NCBI GenBank assembly: GCA_964612975.1
Contig: CAZTGC010000002.1
Span: 1 to 64,000, forward strand
Reading direction: 5' to 3'
Length of the DNA: 64,000 bases
Source: NZ13-RE01 sp964612975
Lineage (GTDB): Bacteria; Dictyoglomota; Dictyoglomia; Dictyoglomales; Dictyoglomaceae
A program made the translations under genes and the position numbers. Below, in pieces: positions 49,855-58,927 of the stretch. Below the pieces are notes generated by a model. The model worked only from the letters and a program-made list of their open reading frames with translations. It was not told the DNA's origin and searched no databases. Numbering within the stretch: the first letter of the stretch is position 1; the number at the start of each line of letters is the position of its first letter.

Positions 49855-51196
49855 TATATTCATCAATAATTCCGATAACCCAGTTTATAGTTCTGAAATA
49901 ATCTTCTAAAAAACAGTTTTCATTAGGTGCATGGACTTGGGAACCTGGATTCCCACAACCTATCCCTTCTATTATAGGAAGCTTTAATTCATTATAGAAT
50001 AATGCCATGGGACCTGTCCCTGACATTCTTGGAGAAATTTTAGGTCTTATTCCAAATATTTTTTGGGCGCTTTCTTCAATCACTTTTCTTAAGGGACTGT
50101 TTATATGAGTCTGAACGGGATCCTCTAATCCGTAGGTAATAATTTCTAAATCTTCAAAGCCTTTTTCTTTCAAATAATTCTTTATTTTTTTAAATAAAAT
50201 CTCTGCTTTTTGATTGGGAACCAATCTAAAGTCAAGCTTTACCTTTGCATATTTGGGTAAAACTGTTTTTGAGCCTTCTTCTGTATATCCCGAGTAAATT
50301 CCACATATATTGCAGGTGGGACTGTATAAGAGTCTTTTGTGAAGTTCTATTCCTGATAAATTATAAAGGAAGGAATTAACTCCTAAGCTTTCTTTTAAAT
50401 CTTCTTCTAAGGGATATTTCTCTAAAATCTCCAATTCTTCAGGAGATGGCTCTAATATATCTTCATAAAATCCCGGGATTAGGATTTTGTCCCTTTCTAT
50501 GTCCTTTAAAGTATTTAGTGCAGATATAAGATACCATACTGGATTCTCTATAATAGAAGCATAGGCGGAGTGTAAATCTTTCTCTCCTTTTTTAGAAATA
50601 ATTTCCAAATATATTATTCCTTTACATCCAAAACTTAACTTAGGATAGCCCTTTGAGTCCCTTCCTCCTGACTCCCAAATTATACCTTCTCCCTTTAATT
50701 TCTCCTTATAATTCTTAATAAATTCTGATAAATTCTTAGAACCAATTTCTTCTTCCCCCTCTATAATCCATTTTATATTTACAGGTAAATCTCCATAAGC
50801 TTTTAAATAGCTTTCTATTGCCTTGAGTCTACTTATTATATTTCCTTTATTATCAGCAGCTCCCCTTGCAATAATCCTTCCATCTTTAATTAATGGTTTA
50901 AAGGGATCACTCTCCCATCCCTCCAAGGGTTCTACTGGCTGGACATCATAATGGTTATAAAAGATTATAGTTTTTTTAGCACCTGTTATTAGTTCTCCAT
51001 ATATTACAGGGTAATCGGTGTTTTGGGAATAAAGCTCTACTCTAAATCCCACTTCTTCCAACATTGTTGAAAGGACTTTTGCACATTCTTTTATTCCAAT
51101 TCCCTTTGTAGAAATACTTGGATAGGATAGAATTTCAATAAGATCAGAAATATGCGTATCTCTATTTTCTTTTGCATATTTTAAAGCTTTTTCCAT
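49841..51196 (-). CDS. M20 family metallopeptidase/dipeptidase
   Basis: A 451-residue di-zinc peptidase of the M20 ArgE/DapE/CPG2 type. Metal ligands are His and Asp in YNHYDVQPVEP near residue 82, Asp in ARGAADNKGN near 113, the Glu pair in IEGEEEIGS near 147 and His in SQVHAPNE near 429. The middle domain (about 190-330) is the dimerisation lid. It probably cleaves dipeptides or acyl amino acids in the cytoplasm. It stands between the arabinan operon and the GGDEF protein; the gap to the latter is 39 bases, so they may share a transcript. Confidence 0.9.
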   Translation of the reverse strand: MEKALKYAKENRDTHISDLIEILSYPSISTKGIGIKECAKVLSTMLEEVGFRVELYSQNTDYPVIYGELITGAKKTIIFYNHYDVQPVEPLEGWESDPFKPLIKDGRIIARGAADNKGNIISRLKAIESYLKAYGDLPVNIKWIIEGEEEIGSKNLSEFIKNYKEKLKGEGIIWESGGRDSKGYPKLSFGCKGIIYLEIISKKGEKDLHSAYASIIENPVWYLISALNTLKDIERDKILIPGFYEDILEPSPEELEILEKYPLEEDLKESLGVNSFLYNLSGIELHKRLLYSPTCNICGIYSGYTEEGSKTVLPKYAKVKLDFRLVPNQKAEILFKKIKNYLKEKGFEDLEIITYGLEDPVQTHINSPLRKVIEESAQKIFGIRPKISPRMSGTGPMALFYNELKLPIIEGIGCGNPGSQVHAPNENCFLEDYFRTINWVIGIIDEYRGIS

Positions 51197-51235
51197 TTTT
51201 ATTTCCTTTTTAAATCTAACCTTATAATAAGAATA

Positions 51236-54200
51236 TCATAAAACTTTAAACTTTTCATATTTTGAGGTATACATTTTAATATCTGCTCTTCTTATTATAT
51301 CTTCATAATTTTCTATTTCTTCAGAAGATATTTCTATCCCATAACTTATTCCTAACTCTCCCTTAAAAATTTCCCTTATCTTTTCCTCTATTCTTTGAAC
51401 AACCCTTAACGCATCTTCATAATTAGCTCTATTTAATAAAATCAAGAATTCATCCCCTCCCCATCGGATTGGGAAATCATTTTGACGAATTACACTCTTT
51501 ATGGAGGATGCAATCTGTTGCAAGACAAAATCTCCGTAGGAATGTCCTCGGGTATCATTAATTACTTTTAAAGAATCAACGTCAATAAATATTACAGAGA
51601 AAGGCTCTTTTGTTCTCTTATAGTTTAAATAGGTCTCTCCTAATCTTTTATCTCCATAGGCTCTGTTATATAAACCCGTTAGAGGATCATAGATTCCATA
51701 CTTTCTCTCCCAGAAGATTATAAATGCTTTAAGAAAAGATCTTAATAAAAAGATAATGTAAGGATCGGAGGATTCTTTTGAATATAGGAAAAGAGAAAAG
51801 GGAGGTCTTGTGTAATAATATTTTAATGTATCCTCTCCCAATAATATGTTGCCTTCTTTTATAACGTTAGATCCAATCTGGATCTTAATAAGAAAATCCC
51901 TAAAGAAATCAGAAAAAATTCTAAAGAAAATCTCCAATACTTGATCTTCATTTTCTGAGCTAATGATAGCGTCATGTAGATAGCTTTCTAATACTTTAAA
52001 CTGCATATGTTTTTTTATAAGGAATTCATAAAATTTTCCTATTTTCTTTAACAAATTTTCCCTAATATGATTTAATTTTAATAGGCAACTAAGACTTAAG
52101 GCTTCAAAGTAAGAATTGTGTAGAAAAGGTTCTAAATTTTTATCATTTAACCTTTCTAAATACTCCATAAGATGAAGATAAGAATTTAGGGCATCCAAAA
52201 ATTCCCATCTATCCAACATAGAATCTATATAATTTAATAGGGATAATATATTTTCTCCCTTTATTAAATCTCTTAAGAATTTATAAAAGGGAAGTTCCGA
52301 GGAAGATTCTTTAATGATTATTTTAGAGGGAATATTTTTTTTCAATAATAAACGTAGATAGAGAAGAATTATTTGATCATCTTTAGTTTTTAAAACCTCT
52401 CTTTCGAAGGACTCCCAATCTAAATCTTCTCCCAAATATCCCTGTAATATTTTGAGTAATATTTCACTTTCAGAAATAGTTTTAAGGCTTCCAATATAGG
52501 GGATGAATTTTTTTATGTTTTCAAGCTTATTATAATTTATATTTAAAATGACTAATCTTCTATATCCCACATATTTAAAGTATTCAACAGTAACGTCTTT
52601 CAAAAGTTTCTCTAACTCTTGACTTAGAGTCTCTATAGCTCCTATGGGATAAAATTGGGAACTACTATTTAAAACATTGGCTAAACTTAATGCCGAAAGG
52701 TTTTCTGAGAAGTTCTTGGATAATTCAAAGGCTTCTAAATTGTATTTAATTGCATATTTGGGTCCATATAAGTATCTTCCTAAGTCTCCTAAGTTATTTG
52801 TTACTTTGAAAAGAGAAAGTTTATTTCCACTTTTCTTAGCATTTTCTAAAGCTAAATGATAAAAATAAAGAGCATCATCAAGTTTACCTTCCATAGAATT
52901 ATAAATAGCTAAAGAGTTATAGTAATTAGAAAGATATTTAGGAGAGGTTTTTAAATCTATAATAGTTTTTAGATATGGATTTAAAAGATTTAAGCCATTT
53001 ATAGTCTCTCTTCTTAAGAAATAATAAGATGAAAGATTGCTAAGAATCTCAGGAATTTTATAGTCTGAATCTAAATCTTTAATCACTTCCTTTAGAATTT
53101 TTTCTGCTTCTTCATATCTCCCTAAATATGAATAGCAACGAACCATGTACGACTCATCTAAGAGATTTTTATCTTTAATTTCTTTTAAAACATCAAGGGC
53201 TTCTGCAAATCTTTGGATTTCTATAAACATTCTCGAGATTTTTCTAAGAAATAAATCCTTTCTTCTTCTAATTATGACCTTTTTTAATAGTTCTATTCCT
53301 TCTTGTATACTGTTAGAATTTCTGAATTCCTTAATCCTCGAAAAAATCCAAGTTTTTTCGTCCTTAGCTCTATCTGCTAAAATTGCGACTCTTCCCCATA
53401 AATCAGAGTAGTTATAAGATACAAGCTTTTTAACAAAGGAGGAATAAATATTTAAATACTCTTCTTGAGAGATATAATTCTTTATTAATTCTAAAATTTC
53501 ATTAGATGCAAATCTCCATAAAGGATATTCCCAACGAATTATTCCGGAATCTATGAAATCTTTAAAGAAAAATAGAGGATTATATAAATCTTTTACTGTT
53601 TTAATGGTTACTGTAGAAAAGGTTTTTCCTATAAGGGTTATAGAAAACAATGCTTTTCTTTCTAAATAATTTAGGTTACTAATTTTTTCATTCAAAAGAT
53701 TTTCTAAGGATTTGAAGCTGTGTTTGAAAATAATTTTTGCGTTATTCCAATTTCCCTTACTTAGTTCATACAATATTTCAGCTTTATTTACGTCTATTTT
53801 AAAAGACTTAGCCATCTCAGCTATTATAAAATCTTTATCATTAATAGGAATTTCACAGGTTTCTTTATTAATTTTATAAATATATGGAAATTCTGGGAGA
53901 TCTTCTCCAGTAATAAAAAAGTGAATATTTAATCTTTCCAAAATAAGAGGAATAAGTCTTTTGAAAATTTCATTATATTCAAGATATAATTGATAATTAT
54001 CAATAAAAAAATATTTTATATTATTTTCTCTAAGTATTGCTTCTATAACGTTAAATATTTGTAAAACCTCAGTTTCTATATTTAAAACTACCTCTGGTTT
54101 ATAATTTTCTAAGACCCTTAAAAATCTTGGATGAATATATTTTCTTAAAATTGGTCCAACAGTTTTCCCTTTCTCTTCTAAAAATTTTTTCCTATCTATT

Positions 54201-54385
54201 GAATTTAATAACATTAATAGAAATTCTCCTATAGGTGTTCTATGGGAATTATAATTTATAAGAAGGGAATTTTCTTTTAATCTTGAATATAAGGAATAGA
54301 GGATATGGGTTCTTCCAGAACCTGAAGGAATTTCGAGATAGACAAGGGGATTTTCTCTTAAAGCTTTTTCAAAAGAATTTATCAT
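51236..54385 (-). CDS. ATPase-TPR-GGDEF protein, probable diguanylate cyclase
   Basis: A 1049-residue protein with three parts. Residues 1-300 resemble an STAND-type or MalT-like ATPase: the P-loop is IPSGSGRTHIL near residue 20, with Arg in place of the usual Lys. Residues about 330-850 are helical repeats with TPR character. Residues about 890-1049 are a complete GGDEF domain: YDPLTGLYNRAYGD, FIDVDSLKVIN and GGDEF at 976-980, with an RxxD inhibition site at 967-970. It should make cyclic di-GMP in response to an ATP- or protein-binding signal. No receptor, membrane helix or signal peptide is evident. Confidence 0.88.
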   Translation of the reverse strand: MINSFEKALRENPLVYLEIPSGSGRTHILYSLYSRLKENSLLINYNSHRTPIGEFLLMLLNSIDRKKFLEEKGKTVGPILRKYIHPRFLRVLENYKPEVVLNIETEVLQIFNVIEAILRENNIKYFFIDNYQLYLEYNEIFKRLIPLILERLNIHFFITGEDLPEFPYIYKINKETCEIPINDKDFIIAEMAKSFKIDVNKAEILYELSKGNWNNAKIIFKHSFKSLENLLNEKISNLNYLERKALFSITLIGKTFSTVTIKTVKDLYNPLFFFKDFIDSGIIRWEYPLWRFASNEILELIKNYISQEEYLNIYSSFVKKLVSYNYSDLWGRVAILADRAKDEKTWIFSRIKEFRNSNSIQEGIELLKKVIIRRRKDLFLRKISRMFIEIQRFAEALDVLKEIKDKNLLDESYMVRCYSYLGRYEEAEKILKEVIKDLDSDYKIPEILSNLSSYYFLRRETINGLNLLNPYLKTIIDLKTSPKYLSNYYNSLAIYNSMEGKLDDALYFYHLALENAKKSGNKLSLFKVTNNLGDLGRYLYGPKYAIKYNLEAFELSKNFSENLSALSLANVLNSSSQFYPIGAIETLSQELEKLLKDVTVEYFKYVGYRRLVILNINYNKLENIKKFIPYIGSLKTISESEILLKILQGYLGEDLDWESFEREVLKTKDDQIILLYLRLLLKKNIPSKIIIKESSSELPFYKFLRDLIKGENILSLLNYIDSMLDRWEFLDALNSYLHLMEYLERLNDKNLEPFLHNSYFEALSLSCLLKLNHIRENLLKKIGKFYEFLIKKHMQFKVLESYLHDAIISSENEDQVLEIFFRIFSDFFRDFLIKIQIGSNVIKEGNILLGEDTLKYYYTRPPFSLFLYSKESSDPYIIFLLRSFLKAFIIFWERKYGIYDPLTGLYNRAYGDKRLGETYLNYKRTKEPFSVIFIDVDSLKVINDTRGHSYGDFVLQQIASSIKSVIRQNDFPIRWGGDEFLILLNRANYEDALRVVQRIEEKIREIFKGELGISYGIEISSEEIENYEDIIRRADIKMYTSKYEKFKVL

Positions 54386-54419
54386 ATTTTACTTCCAAAA
54401 AATCCTAATTTATTATACC

Positions 54420-55366
54420 ATGAAAATTTCTTTAAAAGTATTTGGTGAAAGAATTTGGGGTGATGAATCTACAAAATTTTATATTCAAGAAATTAAAAGG
54501 GCTTTTCAAGAGAAGTATCCCTCTATTGAACTTACAAGAAATACTTTTAAGAGACTTTCAAGAAATTGTCGTAATAAATTAATTGAGAATTTCTTCATTA
54601 ACGCAGCAATTCTTGAGATGCAGAGACAAAGAGAATTAAGTAAAAAATGGTGTAGGATGTTATGCAAATAAATAGAAAATGAGGGTTTATCCTTTGAAGA
54701 AGTAGATTAAAGCAAAAAATAACTTAGGGATTTATTTTATTACAATCTCAGGAGGAGAACCCCTTCTTTGGCCAAATCTTTTTAAAATTCTTGAGAAGCA
54801 TAATGATATGTATTTCTTAATGTACACTAATTGTAATGTCCGTTGAATTTATTGATCTTATGATTTCAAAGGGATGCTCCCTTGGATGTTATTTCCAATA
54901 TGTTCCCATGGGAAGAGATCCAGATGTAAGTCTAATGTCTACTCTTGAACAAAGAAATGCCCTAACAAATAAAGGTAAATGAAGTTAGAGTGACAAAACC
55001 AACAATTTGCAGTAGATAATATAAAGGGAAAAGGATTGATAGATTTTATAAATTCTCACTTTTTTAAAGCGTTCAAAAATAGACAGCTCTATTGTGATAA
55101 TGGAAATTTACTTACACCATGTGCATTGATGGATAATACCCAGGTATTAGGAGATTTAGTAAAATAATATAATACAAAAGCTATCTTATAATGGGAGCTA
55201 TGATGTAATAAGTAAAGAAGAAATATTTGAATTTTGGAATAACTATTCTGAGGAATATAAAAGAATAACAGATCCCATATGGGAAAAAGAGCTCTCTTTA
55301 AAATATAAATCTTGGAAAAAGAAGGAAGAAAAAAGTAACATGATTGCAAAGCGGGGGGACTTATGA
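54420..55366 (+). pseudogene. Degraded radical SAM protein gene
   Basis: An open stretch of 83 codons (54420-54671) resembles the N-terminus of a radical SAM family (YIQEIKRAFQEKYPSIELT, then ENFFINAAIL). Beyond its stop, other frames give NEGLSFEEVD, FITISGGEPLLWPNLF with the SAM-binding GGEP, EKHNDMYFLMYTN, SKGCSLGCYFQYVPMGRDPD, SHFFKAFKNRQLYC and DPIWEKELSLKY. The cluster-binding CxxxCxxC segment has been deleted, and internal pieces are missing. The last frame ends at 55366 within the terminator stem. The N-terminal open frame alone should not be called a gene. Confidence 0.8.
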
Positions 55367-55382
55367 CCCCCCCCGCTTTTTT
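55351..55382 (+). terminator. Rho-independent terminator
   Basis: GCGGGGGG (55351-55358) pairs with CCCCCCGC (55369-55376) around an ACTTATGACC-type loop, followed by six or more T. It ended the now dead radical SAM gene. Confidence 0.85.
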
Positions 55383-55384
55383 CT

Positions 55385-56116
55385 CTATTTTATTTTTTCT
55401 AACTCCTTTTTAGCAAGCTCTACTGATTCCTCGTGAGCTTTTACAAGCCAAGGATGAGGATCAGAATTTATAACCTTTAGAAACATCTCTTTTGCTAAGT
55501 CCTTTTTATTTGTCTTTAAATATAGATAACCTAATTCAAGATAAATATTGGGATAATTGGGAACGTACTTTAAAGCTTCTTTCATATACTTTTCCGATTT
55601 ATCATAGTCGTATAAGGGCCAAGGTACATCTCTATATCTCATTCCCATAGCAAGAAGGGCAAAACCTTTATAGAGGGGATCCTTGAGAATCTCAATGGCT
55701 TTCCCAATATATTTATCAAAATCTCCCAGCATGAAGAGGCTTTGGACTATTCCTTTATATTTAGCAAGCCTTCCAATAGATGCGCCTGCAATATACCATG
55801 CTCTGCCATTGTTAGGATCTATTTGTATTGCCTTTTCTGCATGATATCTTGCCTTTTCGTAATACTTTTCTTTTTCTTTTCCTGATACTCCCCAATGTCC
55901 GTATTCTAAATAACAATCTGCAATTACTGTTAATAATTGAGAATCATTCAAGAGATTTTTATTGCCTTCCAAATTTTGGATCAAAGCAAGTATTCTATTT
56001 TTATCCCTTTCTCTTCTTACTTCAAAAAACTCTTTATTAGCTGTATCAAAATCTAAGGAAAAGGAGAGAGAAAGTAATAAGAGGACAAAAAGTAAGGCAA
56101 AAATTATTTTTCTCAT
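55385..56116 (-). CDS. Exported TPR protein, TatT-like
   Basis: A 243-residue protein with a signal peptide (about residues 1-20). TPR units appear at KARYHAEKAIQIDPNNGRAW (about residues 88-107) and SEKYMKEALKYVPNYPNIYLE (about 175-195). The stretch MRYRDVPWPLYDYDKSEKYM recalls TatT, the TPR subunit of some TRAP transporters, though no TRAP genes are here. It probably works in the periplasm as a protein-protein adaptor. GAGAGGTG precedes the ATG. It is monocistronic and convergent with the dead radical SAM gene. Confidence 0.8.
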   Translation of the reverse strand: MRKIIFALLFVLLLLSLSFSLDFDTANKEFFEVRRERDKNRILALIQNLEGNKNLLNDSQLLTVIADCYLEYGHWGVSGKEKEKYYEKARYHAEKAIQIDPNNGRAWYIAGASIGRLAKYKGIVQSLFMLGDFDKYIGKAIEILKDPLYKGFALLAMGMRYRDVPWPLYDYDKSEKYMKEALKYVPNYPNIYLELGYLYLKTNKKDLAKEMFLKVINSDPHPWLVKAHEESVELAKKELEKIK

Positions 56117-56450
56117 AATACACCTCTCTCTAAATTTTTATTAAATTTTACCATAGAAAATTAGTTTAGATAATTAGTTCTAAGGTCATTATTGTCTTTT
56201 CAGGAATTCTTATAATAATTTCTCTCCCTTCGAAATTTAAATCTTTTATTCTTTCCTCATTAAGTTTAACTTCTTCTACCCTTTGAAAAAGAAAGTCTTC
56301 TTTTTAATATTCTCCTATCCAAGCCTTAGTTAATATCTTCTTCCTGATTTCACTTATTTAGAGAATAAATGGAGAATTTTTTCCTTAATTTTACCCCTTT
56401 ACATTGAAAATTATTTGTGGTATTGTAATAAACTAAATTATATATTTAGT
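56117..56450. other. Intergenic region before the ilv-leu T-box
   Basis: The 334-base gap holds a possible glycosidase tail (56166-56340, minus strand) and, from 56404, TTGAAA followed at 56421-56429 by TATTGTAAT, a candidate promoter with imperfect spacing. TGTGGTATTG in that place is of the extended -10 type. Nothing else is evident. Confidence 0.45.
56166..56340 (-). pseudogene. Possible glycoside hydrolase C-terminal fragment
   Basis: On the minus strand an uninterrupted 42-codon frame encodes KEDFLFQRVEEVKLNEERIK, then DLNFEGREIIIRIPEKTIMT and a stop at 56166-56168. Upstream, behind a stop codon, comes TKAWIGEY. Short beta-strand endings of this kind occur at the C-terminus of GH38 alpha-mannosidases and related enzymes. 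There is no start codon or catalytic part. I rate this family guess low, although the lack of stops over 42 codons in AT-rich DNA supports former coding. Confidence 0.35.
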
Positions 56451-56715
56451 CAATGGCGAAGAAGAGGAGTAGTACACAGGTGTACATCTTTCAGAGAGTT
56501 AGGGGTTGGTGAAACCTAACAGTGTAGCCTGTGGAACTCGCCTCAGAGCTGAAGGCTCGAAGGGAAAGGAAGGCTTTTAAGTCTTCCTAATTGTTAAGTA
56601 GAGCTTTCCGTCTTTCCTGCGTTAAAGGATAGAGAGATCCTTGGAATGATAGGGATCGATAAAGGTGGTACCGTGGGAGGCTTCTCGCCCTTTTTAGGTT
56701 GGGAAGCCTTTATTT
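56451..56715 (+). promoter_or_regulatory. T-box leader, likely tRNA-Leu sensing, with terminator
   Basis: The conserved T-box AAGGTGGTACCGTGG is at 56662-56676. The terminator stem follows at 56678-56709 (AGGCTTC pairing with GAAGCCT, extended by G-U pairs) and ends in a T-rich tract. In stem I the triplet CTC at 56537-56539 (in GGAACTCGCC) is a likely specifier for uncharged tRNA-Leu, agreeing with the ilv-leu genes downstream. The specifier is placed by eye; a Val or Ile triplet at another position was not seen. Confidence 0.88.
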
Positions 56716-56737
56716 TTAAGAAAGGAGGAATAATTTT

Positions 56738-58408
56738 ATGGAAATGACAGTTGCACAAGCAATAATAAGATTTTTGCAGGAAGAGGGTGTTGAAGTTATT
56801 TTTGGATATCCTGGGGGAGCAGTTATTGGTTTTTATGATGCGTTATATGAGTCTTCTTTAAGGCATGTATTAGTAAGACATGAACAAGGTGCAGCCCATG
56901 CTGCAGATGGATATGCAAGGGCAAGTGGGAAGGTTGGTGTTTGTGTGGCAACTTCCGGACCTGGAGCAACAAATTTAGTAACTGGTTTAGCTACTGCTTT
57001 TATGGATTCTTCTCCTATTATTGCCATTACAGGACAGGTAAGGACAAGTGTATTGGGAAAGGATTCCTTTCAAGAGGCAGATATAACTGGAATAACTATG
57101 CCAATTACAAAGCACAATTACTTGGTTAAAGATCCAGATCAAGCACTCACTATATTTAAGGAAGCTTTCTATATAGCAACAACGGGAAGAAAGGGACCTG
57201 TTCTTATAGATATACCTGCAGATGTCTTTATGGCCAAAATAAATTATAGTTATCCCTCAAGCATGAATCTTCCAGGATATAAACCCACCTATGAACCCCA
57301 TCCATTACAGATTAAAAAGGTAGTAAGTCTTTTAAAATCAGCAGAAAGACCTGTGATCTTAGCAGGTGGTGGGGTTATAAATTCCTTTGCCTCTTCAGAG
57401 TTAATTGAATTAGCAGAGAAGATAAATACCCCTGTAGTTACCACTCTTATGGGGAAAGGTTCTATCCCAGAGGATCATTATCTTTATTGTGGTTTTATAG
57501 GAATGCATGGAGCAGCCTATGCTAATTTTACTATTAATAATAGCGATTTAATTATTGCGATAGGTGTTAGATTTAGTGATAGATCTACAGGAAGAGTAGA
57601 CACCTTTGCTTCTAACGCCAAAATAATTCATATTGATATTGATCCTGCAGAGATTGGTAAGAATGTTATATCATACGTCCCTATAGTGGCTGATGCAAAG
57701 CTTGCTCTTCAAAGATTAAATGAAGAGGTAGAAAATAAAGATAATTCTAAGTGGTTGAAACAGATTGGAGAGTGGAAAGAAAAATATCCATTAAAATATA
57801 AAAATCAGGAGGGTGTTATTAAACCCCAGTATGTTATAGAAAAAATCTACGAAATCACAAAGGGTTCTGCTATAGTAGTTACTGAGGTAGGACAAAATCA
57901 AATGTGGGCTGCTCAATTCTATAAAGTAAAATATCCAAGACAATTCATAACATCCGGGGGACTAGGAACCATGGGTTTTGGTTTACCTGCAGCTATAGGA
58001 GCGCAGATTGCAAATCCTGACAAATTAGTAATAGATATTGCAGGAGATGGAAGTATTCAGATGAACATTCAAGAATTAGCTACTGCTGTTACCCAAAGAC
58101 TACCTATAAAGATATTTATCTTAAATAATAGCTGTTTGGGAATGGTTAGACAATGGCAGGAACTTTTCTATAAAAAAAGATACTCATGTACCCTTTTTGA
58201 TTTTTCTCCTGATTTTGAAAAAATCGCATCCGCCTATGGAGCTTATGGAAGAAGAGTAGAGGATCCCTCTGAGGTTGAGGATGCTATTTATTGGGCTTTG
58301 GAAAAGAATGATGCTCCAGTTATTGTAGATTTTAAAGTTATAAGAGAAGAAAATGTATTTCCTATGGTTCCCGCAGGAGGATCTATAGATAAGATGATGA
58401 TAGATTAG
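56738..58408 (+). CDS. ilvB: Acetolactate synthase large subunit
   Basis: A 556-residue ThDP enzyme joining two pyruvates, or pyruvate and 2-oxobutyrate, in branched-chain amino-acid synthesis. The catalytic Glu is in VRHEQGAAHAADGYARA near residue 47. The ThDP/Mg motif GDGSIQMN is near residue 447, ending in NN as required. Three domains of standard length are present. It starts after AGGAGG following the T-box leader. The regulatory subunit IlvN follows 13 bases later. Confidence 0.96.
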   Translation: MEMTVAQAIIRFLQEEGVEVIFGYPGGAVIGFYDALYESSLRHVLVRHEQGAAHAADGYARASGKVGVCVATSGPGATNLVTGLATAFMDSSPIIAITGQVRTSVLGKDSFQEADITGITMPITKHNYLVKDPDQALTIFKEAFYIATTGRKGPVLIDIPADVFMAKINYSYPSSMNLPGYKPTYEPHPLQIKKVVSLLKSAERPVILAGGGVINSFASSELIELAEKINTPVVTTLMGKGSIPEDHYLYCGFIGMHGAAYANFTINNSDLIIAIGVRFSDRSTGRVDTFASNAKIIHIDIDPAEIGKNVISYVPIVADAKLALQRLNEEVENKDNSKWLKQIGEWKEKYPLKYKNQEGVIKPQYVIEKIYEITKGSAIVVTEVGQNQMWAAQFYKVKYPRQFITSGGLGTMGFGLPAAIGAQIANPDKLVIDIAGDGSIQMNIQELATAVTQRLPIKIFILNNSCLGMVRQWQELFYKKRYSCTLFDFSPDFEKIASAYGAYGRRVEDPSEVEDAIYWALEKNDAPVIVDFKVIREENVFPMVPAGGSIDKMMID

Positions 58409-58421
58409 GAGGTGATACAGA

Positions 58422-58913
58422 ATGAAACATACCCTCTCCCTTTTAGTGGAGAATAAACCTGGGGTTTTAGCAAGAATTGCAGGATTATTTAGTAGAAGGG
58501 GATATAATATTGAAAGTCTAGCTGTAAATACCACAGAATCTCCAGATATTTCCCATATTACTTTAGTTGTAGATGGAGATGAAAGGGTTTTGGAGCAGAT
58601 CACTAAACAACTTTATAAATTGATAGTTGTTTTAAAAGTAAATGACTTTACAAATGTTCCTGTTGTTGAAAGAGAATTAGCTTTAATTAGAGTAAGCTCT
58701 GATGCTAATAACAGGAGAACAATAATTGATCTTGTAGAAATTTTTAGGGCAAGCATTATAGATGTTAGTGAAAAAGAATTGATTATTGAGATTACTGGAG
58801 ATAGTGATAAAATTGATGCTTTTGTAAAAAATTTGGAGCCTTATGGAATTAAAGAGATGGTGAGAACAGGGAAAATAGTTATGTCAAGGGGCATGAGATT
58901 GAATAATAAGTAA
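58422..58913 (+). CDS. ilvN: Acetolactate synthase small (regulatory) subunit
   Basis: A 163-residue regulator with an N-terminal ACT domain (LSLLVENKPGVLARIAGLFS, residues 4-23, and GYNIESLAVN) and a C-terminal IlvN domain (ELALIRVSSDANNRRTIIDL and SRG near the end). It binds valine or related end products and activates IlvB. GGAGGTGA precedes the ATG. Confidence 0.95.
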   Translation: MKHTLSLLVENKPGVLARIAGLFSRRGYNIESLAVNTTESPDISHITLVVDGDERVLEQITKQLYKLIVVLKVNDFTNVPVVERELALIRVSSDANNRRTIIDLVEIFRASIIDVSEKELIIEITGDSDKIDAFVKNLEPYGIKEMVRTGKIVMSRGMRLNNK

Positions 58914-58927
58914 AGGAGGGTTTTGGG

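Noticed and set aside
54420..54671. Stand-alone hypothetical gene of 83 codons
   Set aside because: Continuation in other frames shows it is the first part of a decayed radical SAM gene.
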